Origin: an uncultured Bacilli bacterium | GTDB lineage: Bacteria; Bacillota_I; Bacilli_A; RF39; UBA660 | Reading direction: 5' to 3' | NCBI GenBank assembly: GCA_947584105.1 | Contig: CANPWK010000072.1 | Coordinates: 1 to 5,559 of the forward strand | Length of the DNA: 5,559 bases | Shown here: piece by piece, positions 1 through 5,520 of the stretch | How the letters are laid out: the number at the start of each line of letters is the position of its first letter | Numbering within the stretch: position 1 is the stretch's first letter | Notes under the pieces: generated by a model | Told to the model about the DNA's origin: nothing | The model's database searches: none | Seen by the model: the letters and a program-made list of their open reading frames with translations, nothing else | Made by a program: the position numbers and the translations under genes

Positions 1-17
1 GCAAGTATAAAATGATA

Positions 18-54
18 AAAAAACTAGATTTTTCAATATCTATGTAAGTTTTTT
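18..54 (+). terminator. Possible weak terminator of an upstream unit
   Basis: An imperfect AT-rich stem (about 23-29 pairing with 38-45, one bulged base, 8-nt loop) is followed by AAG and six T at 49-54. The outer A run at 18-23 can also pair with this T run. It lies before the promoter of the first gene, where the end of an upstream transcript would be expected. The stem has few G-C pairs, so it may be only an AT-rich coincidence. Confidence 0.25.
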
Positions 55-79
55 ATATTAAAACTGTCAAACTAGGGGC

Positions 80-108
80 TTTATTTATTTTAAAAAATTT
101 GTTATAAT
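80..108 (+). promoter_or_regulatory. Extended -10 sigma-A promoter of the glucosaminidase operon
   Basis: TGTTATAAT at 100-108 is a perfect extended -10 element (TG-n-TATAAT). A -35 at the 17-bp position (80-85, TTTATT) is poor, as is common for extended -10 promoters. Transcription would start near 115, giving a leader of about 18 nt before the ATG at 133. No operator-like dyad is obvious around it. Confidence 0.7.
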
Positions 109-122
109 ATATACGTAATAGT

Positions 123-128
123 AGGTGG
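123..128 (+). promoter_or_regulatory. Ribosome binding site of the glucosaminidase gene
   Basis: AGGTGG lies 4 nt before the ATG at 133. AGGTG matches the 3' part of the full AGGAGGTGA Shine-Dalgarno sequence, which explains the short spacing. The leftward gene in this window uses the same GGTGG-N4-ATG arrangement. This supports 133 as the start. Confidence 0.7.
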
Positions 129-132
129 TATT

Positions 133-2190
133 ATGAATTACAAAAAATGGATATTTATATTAGTATTTGCTGTAAGTTTTTTTGTAGCTAAAGGAAGTAT
201 TTTAGCAAATTATCAGGCAACAGTGTTGATTACTGATGGTTCAAAATGTCATTTGTCTAGTAAATCAACAGGAAAATGTTTTTTTAACAATACTAATTTT
301 GATTCAACAGTTCCAGGTGTTGTATGGTTAGATACTGGAGATGTTGTAACAGTTATAGAGGGAAATCAATACAATTCTAATAACAAAAAATATTGTGATA
401 CTTATTACGTTAAAGCAACATATTCTTTCCCATCTAATCCCAATAAATCATATACGGGTTATTTTTGCAATAGCAATTTAGTTCGTAATGGGGATGTTCC
501 TAATAATTATAAAGAAGAATTTCAAAAAGCTGGTTTTCCAGATAGTTATTTTAGTAAATTATCTATTTTAAAACAAGCTCATCCTAATTGGCAATTTAAA
601 GCTATCAATACTAATCTTGATTTTAATGAAGCTGTAACGCAAGAAAATACTTTAGGCCGTAGTTTAATTCAGGTTACTGGTTCTACTAATGATGTTGGAT
701 ACCTTAATACTTGGAGTGGATCATATAATTATTATAATGATACATTTAAAGCTTTTGATGGTAGCAATTGGTATGCAGCTAATTATGATACGATTGCTTA
801 TTATATGGATCCTAGAAATTTTTTAGTTGATATGTATATATTTCAATATGAAGCATTAGCATATGAAAAAAATATTCAAACATTATCTGTAGTTCAAAAG
901 TTGTTAAATGGTGATTATTTAAATAATTATGCTTCATCCTTTATTTCAGCGGCTCAAGATTCTCAGGTAAATCCTGTTTATTTAGCAAGTTTATCTAAGC
1001 AAGAAGTTGGTGGTTATTCTTATGCTACTACTGCTGTTAGTGGAAAAACTTCTAGTTATCCAGGAATTTATAATCCTTACAATATTGGTGCAACCAGTGG
1101 GGCTAATCCAGTTTATAATGGTCTATATTGGGCTAGTGGTAGTGGTCAGGCAACTAATACTTATAATAGACCTTGGAATAGTATGGATAAAGCTATTCGT
1201 AATGGCGCTAAATGGATTGGAGAAAATTATATAAATATTGGGCAAAATACTATTTATTTTAAAAAGTGGGATGTTGTAGGTAATGTTAATTCTAAAAGTG
1301 GTTCTAATTATACTCATCAATATCAAACTAATATTCAAGCACCAACTACTGAGGGAACATCTGTTTTTAGATCATATAATGCTTCTGGTATTTTAGATTC
1401 ACCTTTTGTTTTCTATATTCCAGTATATAAGAATATGCCTTCTCAAACTAGTTTACCAAAATCAGGTAATCCTAATAATTATTTAAAAAATTTAACTATA
1501 AATGATGTTAAAATATCACAATTCGATGGAGGAAAAACTGATTATAACTATTATGTAGATGCAAATACTAATAGTATTGTTATAAAAGCTGATGCAGTAA
1601 ATAGTAAGGCTAGTATTAATGGAACTGGTTATGTTTCAACTACAAGTTCAAGCACTAAAACAATTACTGTTACTGCTCAAAATGGTGCTGTTAGAAAATA
1701 TAATATTAATATTATTAAAGATAATACTATTAAGCCTAGTCAACCACAAACTTCTAGTTCTGTACAATCAGTATTGAACAAAGCTGGAGTTAAAAATAAT
1801 AATAGCTATATTAATGGATTTGATGTAAATACTAATATTTCTACAATTATTAATAAAATAAAAACTGCAGATAGTAATGCTACTGTAACTGTTAGAGATA
1901 AGAATGATAAAGTAATAACTAATGAATCTATTAAAACTGGTATGAAATTTACAATTAAGACTAATAATGAAGAAAATACTCTTGTTTATGTGCTTTATGC
2001 AGATGTTAATGGTGATGGTAAGGTTTCAGCTGTTGATTATGTTCAAATTAAAAATTATATAATGAACAAAGGAACTGTTTCTGGTGCTTATAAAGAAGCT
2101 GCTGATGTTGATCGTAATGGATCTATTAGTGCAGTTGATTATGTTAGAATTAAAAATAATATTATGGGAAAATTTAAAATAACACAATAA
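133..2190 (+). CDS. Secreted modular peptidoglycan N-acetylglucosaminidase with dockerin-like C-terminus
   Basis: This is probably an exported endo-beta-N-acetylglucosaminidase that cuts peptidoglycan glycan strands during wall turnover or cell separation. Residues 1 to about 25 are a signal peptide (NYKK, hydrophobic core, then a likely cut near ILA-N). Residues 27-118 look like a bacterial SH3 fold, with GDVVTV and TGYF strands and four cysteines (C39, C49, C88, C112). Residues 135-235 carry motifs I know from clostridial glucosaminidases (FPDSYFSKL, HPNWQF, YYMDPRNFL). The catalytic core is about 250-435: NPVYLASLSKQEVGG, with E291 the likely catalytic acid, then YNPYNIGA, YFKKWD and HQYQTNIQAP. 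Residues 448-529 form a cadherin-like beta-sandwich, 542-620 a beta-rich linker module, and 621-682 a dockerin-like pair of calcium loops (D624/N626/D628/D635 and D658/D660/N662/D669). The 685-residue frame is intact and ends in tandem stops, TAA TAG. The start is set by AGGTGG 4 nt upstream. The next gene begins 16 nt downstream, so an operon is likely. The exact glycoside hydrolase family (GH73-like) is inferred from motifs. Confidence 0.85.
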   Translation: MNYKKWIFILVFAVSFFVAKGSILANYQATVLITDGSKCHLSSKSTGKCFFNNTNFDSTVPGVVWLDTGDVVTVIEGNQYNSNNKKYCDTYYVKATYSFPSNPNKSYTGYFCNSNLVRNGDVPNNYKEEFQKAGFPDSYFSKLSILKQAHPNWQFKAINTNLDFNEAVTQENTLGRSLIQVTGSTNDVGYLNTWSGSYNYYNDTFKAFDGSNWYAANYDTIAYYMDPRNFLVDMYIFQYEALAYEKNIQTLSVVQKLLNGDYLNNYASSFISAAQDSQVNPVYLASLSKQEVGGYSYATTAVSGKTSSYPGIYNPYNIGATSGANPVYNGLYWASGSGQATNTYNRPWNSMDKAIRNGAKWIGENYINIGQNTIYFKKWDVVGNVNSKSGSNYTHQYQTNIQAPTTEGTSVFRSYNASGILDSPFVFYIPVYKNMPSQTSLPKSGNPNNYLKNLTINDVKISQFDGGKTDYNYYVDANTNSIVIKADAVNSKASINGTGYVSTTSSSTKTITVTAQNGAVRKYNINIIKDNTIKPSQPQTSSSVQSVLNKAGVKNNNSYINGFDVNTNISTIINKIKTADSNATVTVRDKNDKVITNESIKTGMKFTIKTNNEENTLVYVLYADVNGDGKVSAVDYVQIKNYIMNKGTVSGAYKEAADVDRNGSISAVDYVRIKNNIMGKFKITQ

Positions 2191-2206
2191 TAGATTGGGG
2201 TAATTT

Positions 2207-3454
2207 ATGAAAAAAATAATACAATCATTTATATTTGTAATAAGTTTTATACTTTTTACATCATCAATTAAGGCTGGATCATTTTCAATTTCAGCAAGTA
2301 GTAGAAATGTTAGTGTTGGTAATACTGTTAAAATTACTGTAAATATTTCTTCTTTAGCAGGTAAATTTAAAATTTATTCTTCGGATAATAGTGTATTATC
2401 TGGAGGTGCAGAAGATTGGTATGAAGGATCAACTAGTTTATATTTTACAGCTAAGAAAAAAGGAAGTGCAACAGTTACTGTGAAAGCAGTAGATGTTGCC
2501 GATTATGATACTGGAAATGCTGTAACATCAAGTAAATCTATAACAATTAATGTTGGAGGTTCTACAAATAATAATTCTAAGCCTATTGATATTAATAAAA
2601 CTTATAGTTCGGATAACACTTTGAAAGATTTAAAAGTAGAAGGTTATAATATTGATTTTGATAAGTCTAAATTAGAATATAATTTAGAAGTTGATGAAGA
2701 TGTAAGAAAAATAAATGTTAAGGCTATTACTAACGATGATAATGCCATTGTTAAGGGAGATGGGGAGATTTCTCTTACAGATGGAGTTAATAATATTAAA
2801 ATTATAGTTGTTGCAGAAAATGGGAATGAAAAAGTTTATTCTATAGTTGTTAATGTAAAAGATTTAAATCCTATTAAAGTAAAAGTTGCGGGAAAAGAAT
2901 ATAATGTAGTTAAGAGAGTAGAACAGTTAAAAGCACCTGATAATTTTAGAGTTATTACTGCTAATATAGATTCTAAAGAAATACCAGCTTTATATAATGA
3001 TATAACTGGATATATCTTAGTTGGATTAAAAGATAAGAATGGTAATGTAAAACTTTATGTTTATAATCCTAATACTTCATCTTATTCAATATATAATGAA
3101 ATGAGTTTTAATAATGTAAAATTATATTATACTACACCAACTAATATTCCAAAGGGATTTAAAAAGGTAAAAATAATTGTTGGTGATGAAGAGGTAGAAG
3201 GCTATAAATTAGATAATGATAGTGACTTTTATTTGGTGTATGGAATGAATGTTAATACAGGAGAAATAGGATGGTATCGTTATGATAGTGTGGATACTAC
3301 TTTGCAAAGATATGAAACTAATGATTTAGAAAGGTTATCATTAATTAACAATCGCTATTTAATTACAATCGTTGTTTTAAGTATATCTATTTTAGTATTA
3401 TTATTGTTTACTTTGATATTGATGGTAAAGATTAAAAAAAATAAAACGCTTTAA
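2207..3454 (+). CDS. Membrane-anchored surface protein with Ig-like, cadherin-like and duplicated ectodomain
   Basis: This is a predicted type I membrane protein: exported ectodomain, one C-terminal membrane helix, short basic cytoplasmic tail. Residues 1 to about 23 are a signal peptide (MKKIIQ, hydrophobic core, SSIKA-G). Residues 24-117 resemble a bacterial Ig-like domain (VSVGNTVKITVN near the start, KKGSATVTVKA near the end). Residues 133-217 match the cadherin-like beta-sandwich pattern (TLKDLKVEGYNIDFD, LEYNLEV, GVNNIKIIVVAENG, YSIVVNV), the same module as in the preceding hydrolase. Residues 222-370 are a region I cannot name; it contains two related copies (about 241-297 and 311-370). 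The membrane helix is about 384-408, followed by KIKKNKTL. There is no LPXTG motif and no enzymatic motif. It starts 16 nt after the glucosaminidase gene, with GGGG at 2197-2200 as a modest ribosome site, so it is probably co-transcribed. An adhesive, scaffold or receptor role for the hydrolase is inference. Confidence 0.8.
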   Translation: MKKIIQSFIFVISFILFTSSIKAGSFSISASSRNVSVGNTVKITVNISSLAGKFKIYSSDNSVLSGGAEDWYEGSTSLYFTAKKKGSATVTVKAVDVADYDTGNAVTSSKSITINVGGSTNNNSKPIDINKTYSSDNTLKDLKVEGYNIDFDKSKLEYNLEVDEDVRKINVKAITNDDNAIVKGDGEISLTDGVNNIKIIVVAENGNEKVYSIVVNVKDLNPIKVKVAGKEYNVVKRVEQLKAPDNFRVITANIDSKEIPALYNDITGYILVGLKDKNGNVKLYVYNPNTSSYSIYNEMSFNNVKLYYTTPTNIPKGFKKVKIIVGDEEVEGYKLDNDSDFYLVYGMNVNTGEIGWYRYDSVDTTLQRYETNDLERLSLINNRYLITIVVLSISILVLLLFTLILMVKIKKNKTL

Positions 3455-3463
3455 AGCGTTTTT
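3443..3463. terminator. Bidirectional terminator overlapping both convergent stop codons
   Basis: Bases 3443-3462 are a perfect 20-bp palindrome with an ACGC/GCGT core. As RNA it can form an 8-bp stem closed by a UUAA loop. Rightward it is followed by further T (TTTTTATAATTTT). Leftward it is followed by TTTTATTTTTTTTAA, an even better U tract. It overlaps the last codons and TAA of the surface-protein gene and touches the TAA of the leftward gene, so one element should end both transcripts. Confidence 0.8.
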
Positions 3464-4103
3464 ATAATTTTATTATTCCTAATACTAAAATTAAATTAAA
3501 TAATATATAGCTTAAAAATACAAGATAATTTAATACTGAGAATATTTTATAGAAAGTTCGGTTACTAATAAGAGAAATGCAAAATAGAAAAATCATTCCA
3601 AGAATAAAGCAACCTCCTATTAGTAAATACAATTGATTAGTTTGTATATTAGTAAATAAAATAGAATAAATATAATAAGCTAAACTTATAACTATCAATA
3701 AATCTATAACTAATATATTTCCAATACCTCTTTTTTTCTTACTCTCTAAATTATCATCGACATTTTTTAACATGGAAGTTTTGATTTCATTAGTTAATTC
3801 TAAGAACTTCTGAGTTTTATTAAGATTTTCTAAATCATTATCATTAGTATGATTATCTTCTTTTTTTGTATCGTTTTTTATATTTTTATTTTTTCCTTTT
3901 GCTTGTTTCTTTTGTAATTTCTTTTCCTTTTTTTTGTCATCTTCATTCATTAAAATTTCTTTTAGTTCTCTTGTTTGTTCTTCTTCCTTTTTCCTTTTGT
4001 GTTCTAGTTTTTCACTTCTTGACATTAAGTCTGTAAATGATGCAGTATTATCTAAATCATTTTCTTTGATATCAGAAAGGTCAACATAATGCTTCTTATT
4101 CAT
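3462..4103 (-). CDS. Hypothetical lysine/glutamate-rich protein with three C-terminal membrane helices
   Basis: I do not recognise this 213-residue protein. Residues 1 to about 125 are highly charged and hydrophilic. Residues 30-75 are dense in K and E (EHKRKKEEEQ, KKKEKKLQKKQ) and probably form a helix or coiled coil; residues 76-96 are Asn/Asp-rich and look flexible. Three hydrophobic segments follow at about 128-150, 157-179 and 189-210. A KKKRG cluster just before the first helix suggests that the charged N-terminus is cytoplasmic. There is no signal peptide, enzymatic motif or cysteine pair. The ATG at 4103 is chosen because GGTGG lies exactly 4 nt upstream. The frame stays open back to a TTG at 4208, but that start has no ribosome site and would run through the gene's own -10 sequences. 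The gene is transcribed alone and converges on the surface-protein gene with 7 nt between stops. Confidence 0.75.
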   Translation of the reverse strand: MNKKHYVDLSDIKENDLDNTASFTDLMSRSEKLEHKRKKEEEQTRELKEILMNEDDKKKEKKLQKKQAKGKNKNIKNDTKKEDNHTNDNDLENLNKTQKFLELTNEIKTSMLKNVDDNLESKKKRGIGNILVIDLLIVISLAYYIYSILFTNIQTNQLYLLIGGCFILGMIFLFCISLISNRTFYKIFSVLNYLVFLSYILFNLILVLGIIKL

Positions 4104-4107
4104 ATTA

Positions 4108-4112
4108 CCACC
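4108..4112 (-). promoter_or_regulatory. Ribosome binding site that decides the leftward gene's start
   Basis: Reading leftward, GGTGG at 4112-4108 lies 4 nt before the ATG at 4103. This is the same geometry as the glucosaminidase gene. It favours 4103 over the in-frame TTG at 4208. Confidence 0.65.
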
Positions 4113-4118
4113 ATCCGT

Positions 4119-4130
4119 ATTATAATTATA
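4119..4130 (-). promoter_or_regulatory. Likely -10 region of the leftward hypothetical gene
   Basis: The minus strand reads TATAAT twice in tandem (4130-4125 and 4124-4119), 16 to 27 nt before the ATG at 4103. The upstream -35 position is T-rich and matches consensus poorly, and no TG extension is seen. Transcription from the first copy would give a leader of about 15 nt that still includes GGTGG. The perfect -10 is visible; promoter function is inferred. Confidence 0.5.
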
Positions 4131-4211
4131 TCGTAAAATTAAAAAAAAATAAAGATGTAATATAAATATAATATAAGCCTTGACATTATATTTTCTTATT
4201 TGTAACAATTA

Positions 4212-4240
4212 TTGACAATTTTATTTACTGATAATATAAT
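4212..4240 (+). promoter_or_regulatory. Consensus sigma-A promoter of the acyltransferase gene
   Basis: TTGACA at 4212-4217 and TATAAT at 4235-4240 are both perfect and are separated by exactly 17 bp. Transcription should start near 4247, giving a leader of about 21 nt before the TTG start at 4268. An imperfect dyad, TTGT-aa-CAAT-t-ATTG-a-CAA (4200-4218), overlaps the -35 and could be an operator, though in such AT-rich sequence it may be chance. Confidence 0.85.
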
Positions 4241-4256
4241 TATACATGTTAGAAGT

Positions 4257-4262
4257 AGGTGA
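4257..4262 (+). promoter_or_regulatory. Ribosome binding site for the TTG start of the acyltransferase gene
   Basis: AGGTGA at 4257-4262 lies 5 nt before TTG at 4268. It matches the 3' six bases of the ideal AGGAGGTGA. The nearby ATG at 4246 is in another frame and its reading frame closes after 21 codons. The first in-frame ATG (residue 27) would cut into the conserved first helix, so TTG is the credible start. Confidence 0.7.
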
Positions 4263-4267
4263 AGTAA

Positions 4268-5416
4268 TTGAAAAAAGATTCTTTAGTAAAATCAGAAAAA
4301 TCTCAAACTAGAAATTCTAATATTGAAATATTACGAATTATATCAATGTTACTTATTATAGCTTTTCATATGCGAAGAAATGGGTATAGTAATTATGAAT
4401 CATTAACGATGTATTCTACAAGTTCAGCTTTAGGAATTTGGGGAATTTTGGGTGTTGATATATTTTTAATCATTAGTGCTTGGTTTTTATCAAATCAACA
4501 ATTTCGTATAAAAAAAGTAATTCATCTCGTTTTTCAAATTTTTACATGGATAATTTTCTTTGCAATAATTTATTTAATATATGATGCGTTTTATTTGAAA
4601 AATGGAGTTTGGATTTCAATAAAGGATTTAATAAAATATATATACCGAGATTTTTTTCGACCTTTTTATTCCTATTATTGGTTTATTACAACATATTTTT
4701 TTATGTTGCTCGCTCATCCATTTTTAAATAAAATACTTGATAAACTTAATAAGTTACAAATAAAGAAAATATTAATTGTATTTTTATTTGTACCTATATA
4801 TTCACAGTTTTCAACTAGTGTAGTTGGGGATGTTTTTACATTTTTATATGTATATTTATTGATTGGATATATAAAGAAATATGGTTGCCATAAACTTTCA
4901 AGATATGCAAAACCAAGATTTTGCATATTAGCTATAACTATAGTTATAGCTGTTAGATTTTTATATTTTTATTTAAATAAATATAATCTATTTAAAAATT
5001 ATTTTAGTATGCTATTAGATTCAACTATTGGATGCATTGGTAGGCATTCAATAATAATATTATTAATTGCAATGTTGATTTTCTTTACAGTGCTTAATAA
5101 AAAACCAACATTTAATAAAATAGTGAATAGAGTTGCATCTTGTTGTTTAGGAGTATATATTTTTCATGAAAATGGTGTATTTGGTTTTCCTAACATTACA
5201 AATAAATTATGTACTAAATTAAATTCATTAGGTTTTATGGATGCTAATTTATTATTCCCAATAAAATATATAGGAGTGGTTTTGATTTTATTTATTGCTG
5301 GCGTAATTTTAGAATTTTTTAGAGATCTTATTATACAAAGGCCATTTATGAAATGGTTTTCGAATAAATTTTCTTATAAATTAAATAAAATAGATGATTG
5401 GTTTAATAATTTTTAG
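4268..5416 (+). CDS. Acyltransferase-3 family integral membrane O-acyltransferase
   Basis: This is a 382-residue polytopic membrane protein of the acyltransferase-3 (AT3) family, which transfers acyl groups, often acetyl, to exported or surface glycans. The family signature starts at RNSNIEILRIISMLLIIAFHM: R23 and H34 sit 11 residues apart, the arrangement of the conserved Arg/His pair in characterised AT3 proteins. GVDIFLIISAWFL (62-74) is the second typical motif, YYWFITTYFFMLLAHPFLN (136-154) the third, and CLGVYIFHEN with H300 the late conserved segment. I see about ten hydrophobic helices, including about 19-35, 58-74, 85-107, 165-181, 186-202, 218-236, 261-277 and 334-352. The length fits a stand-alone AT3 protein; there is no fused SGNH domain of the OatA type. 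The gene starts with TTG behind AGGTGA and has its own consensus promoter, so it is probably monocistronic. The acceptor (peptidoglycan, teichoic acid or another polysaccharide) cannot be told from sequence. Two perfect inverted repeats lie inside the gene at 4903-4951. Confidence 0.88.
   Translation: MKKDSLVKSEKSQTRNSNIEILRIISMLLIIAFHMRRNGYSNYESLTMYSTSSALGIWGILGVDIFLIISAWFLSNQQFRIKKVIHLVFQIFTWIIFFAIIYLIYDAFYLKNGVWISIKDLIKYIYRDFFRPFYSYYWFITTYFFMLLAHPFLNKILDKLNKLQIKKILIVFLFVPIYSQFSTSVVGDVFTFLYVYLLIGYIKKYGCHKLSRYAKPRFCILAITIVIAVRFLYFYLNKYNLFKNYFSMLLDSTIGCIGRHSIIILLIAMLIFFTVLNKKPTFNKIVNRVASCCLGVYIFHENGVFGFPNITNKLCTKLNSLGFMDANLLFPIKYIGVVLILFIAGVILEFFRDLIIQRPFMKWFSNKFSYKLNKIDDWFNNF
4903..4928. repeat. 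Perfect 10-bp inverted repeat inside the acyltransferase gene
   Basis: ATATGCAAAA (4903-4912) and TTTTGCATAT (4919-4928) are exact reverse complements around a 6-nt spacer, CCAAGA. As mRNA they could form a hairpin in the middle of the coding region. One base separates it from the next palindrome. Confidence 0.7.
4930..4951. repeat. Perfect 22-bp palindrome inside the acyltransferase gene
   Basis: Bases 4930-4951 read the same on both strands (core AACTATAGTT, ends AGCT). They encode AITIVIA in a membrane helix, through alternating ATA codons. Only part of the palindrome can pair as a hairpin because a loop is needed. Confidence 0.7.
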
Positions 5417-5460
5417 ATGTTTTTAAATTTAACTAAAAATAGTTAAATTTAAAAACATCT
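5415..5460. repeat. Long perfect inverted repeat overlapping the acyltransferase stop codon
   Basis: Twenty-one bases (5415-5435) are the exact reverse complement of 5440-5460, around a 4-nt AAAA loop. The left arm includes the last two bases of the TAG stop. The outer end is AGATG/CATCT. Neither side has a U tract directly after it (CAG rightward, AAAAATT leftward), so it is not a textbook terminator by itself. It could protect the mRNA 3' end, act jointly with the following terminator, or be a remnant of a small repeat. Confidence 0.85.
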
Positions 5461-5461
5461 C

Positions 5462-5489
5462 AGACTGTTGACAAAGTCAATGGTCTTTT
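5462..5489 (+). terminator. Intrinsic terminator after the acyltransferase gene
   Basis: AGACTGTTGAC (5462-5472) pairs with GTCAATGGTCT (5476-5486) over 11 bp, including two G-U wobbles, around an AAA loop. TTTT (5486-5489) and then CATTTT follow. It begins two bases after the long inverted repeat and is the better terminator candidate of the two. Confidence 0.7.
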
Positions 5490-5514
5490 CATTTTGGGAA
5501 AAATGTATTATAAT
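5486..5514 (+). promoter_or_regulatory. Possible promoter of a gene beyond the right edge
   Basis: TATAAT at 5509-5514 is a perfect -10. TTTTCA at 5486-5491 is a 4-of-6 match to the -35 at 17-bp spacing and overlaps the T tract of the terminator. Transcription would start near 5521. No start codon with a ribosome site follows within the window. Confidence 0.45.
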
Positions 5515-5520
5515 TAAATT

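Noticed and set aside
42..70. TTGACA on the - strand at 70-65 as a leftward promoter
   Set aside because: No -10 better than 3 of 6 matches is found at 16-18 bp spacing.
21..75. Direct repeat AAACTAG at 21-27 and 69-75
   Set aside because: It is only seven bases in AT-rich sequence, without further similarity around it; probably chance.
1007..1234. Open frame of 75 codons on the + strand inside the glucosaminidase gene
   Set aside because: It is an out-of-frame shadow of the catalytic domain with Leu/Ile/Val-rich content from AT-rich codons and no ribosome site.
1123..1338. Open frame of 71 codons on the - strand inside the glucosaminidase gene
   Set aside because: It is antisense to the conserved catalytic region, with no promoter or ribosome site of its own.
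2275..2560. Ig-like domain of the membrane protein as a true cohesin
   Set aside because: It begins like a cohesin (VSVGNTVKITVNIS) but lacks the typical cohesin core motifs such as the F-x-L-x-Y/F-D segment, and it fits bacterial Ig-like domains better. Structure prediction could reopen this.
4104..4208. N-terminal extension of the leftward hypothetical protein from TTG at 4208
   Set aside because: It would add 35 residues with a hydrophobic stretch, but the start has no ribosome site and the extension covers the tandem -10 sequences. The ATG at 4103 has GGTGG at ideal spacing.
4714..4926. Open frame of 70 codons on the - strand inside the acyltransferase gene
   Set aside because: It is antisense to conserved membrane segments and lacks a ribosome site.
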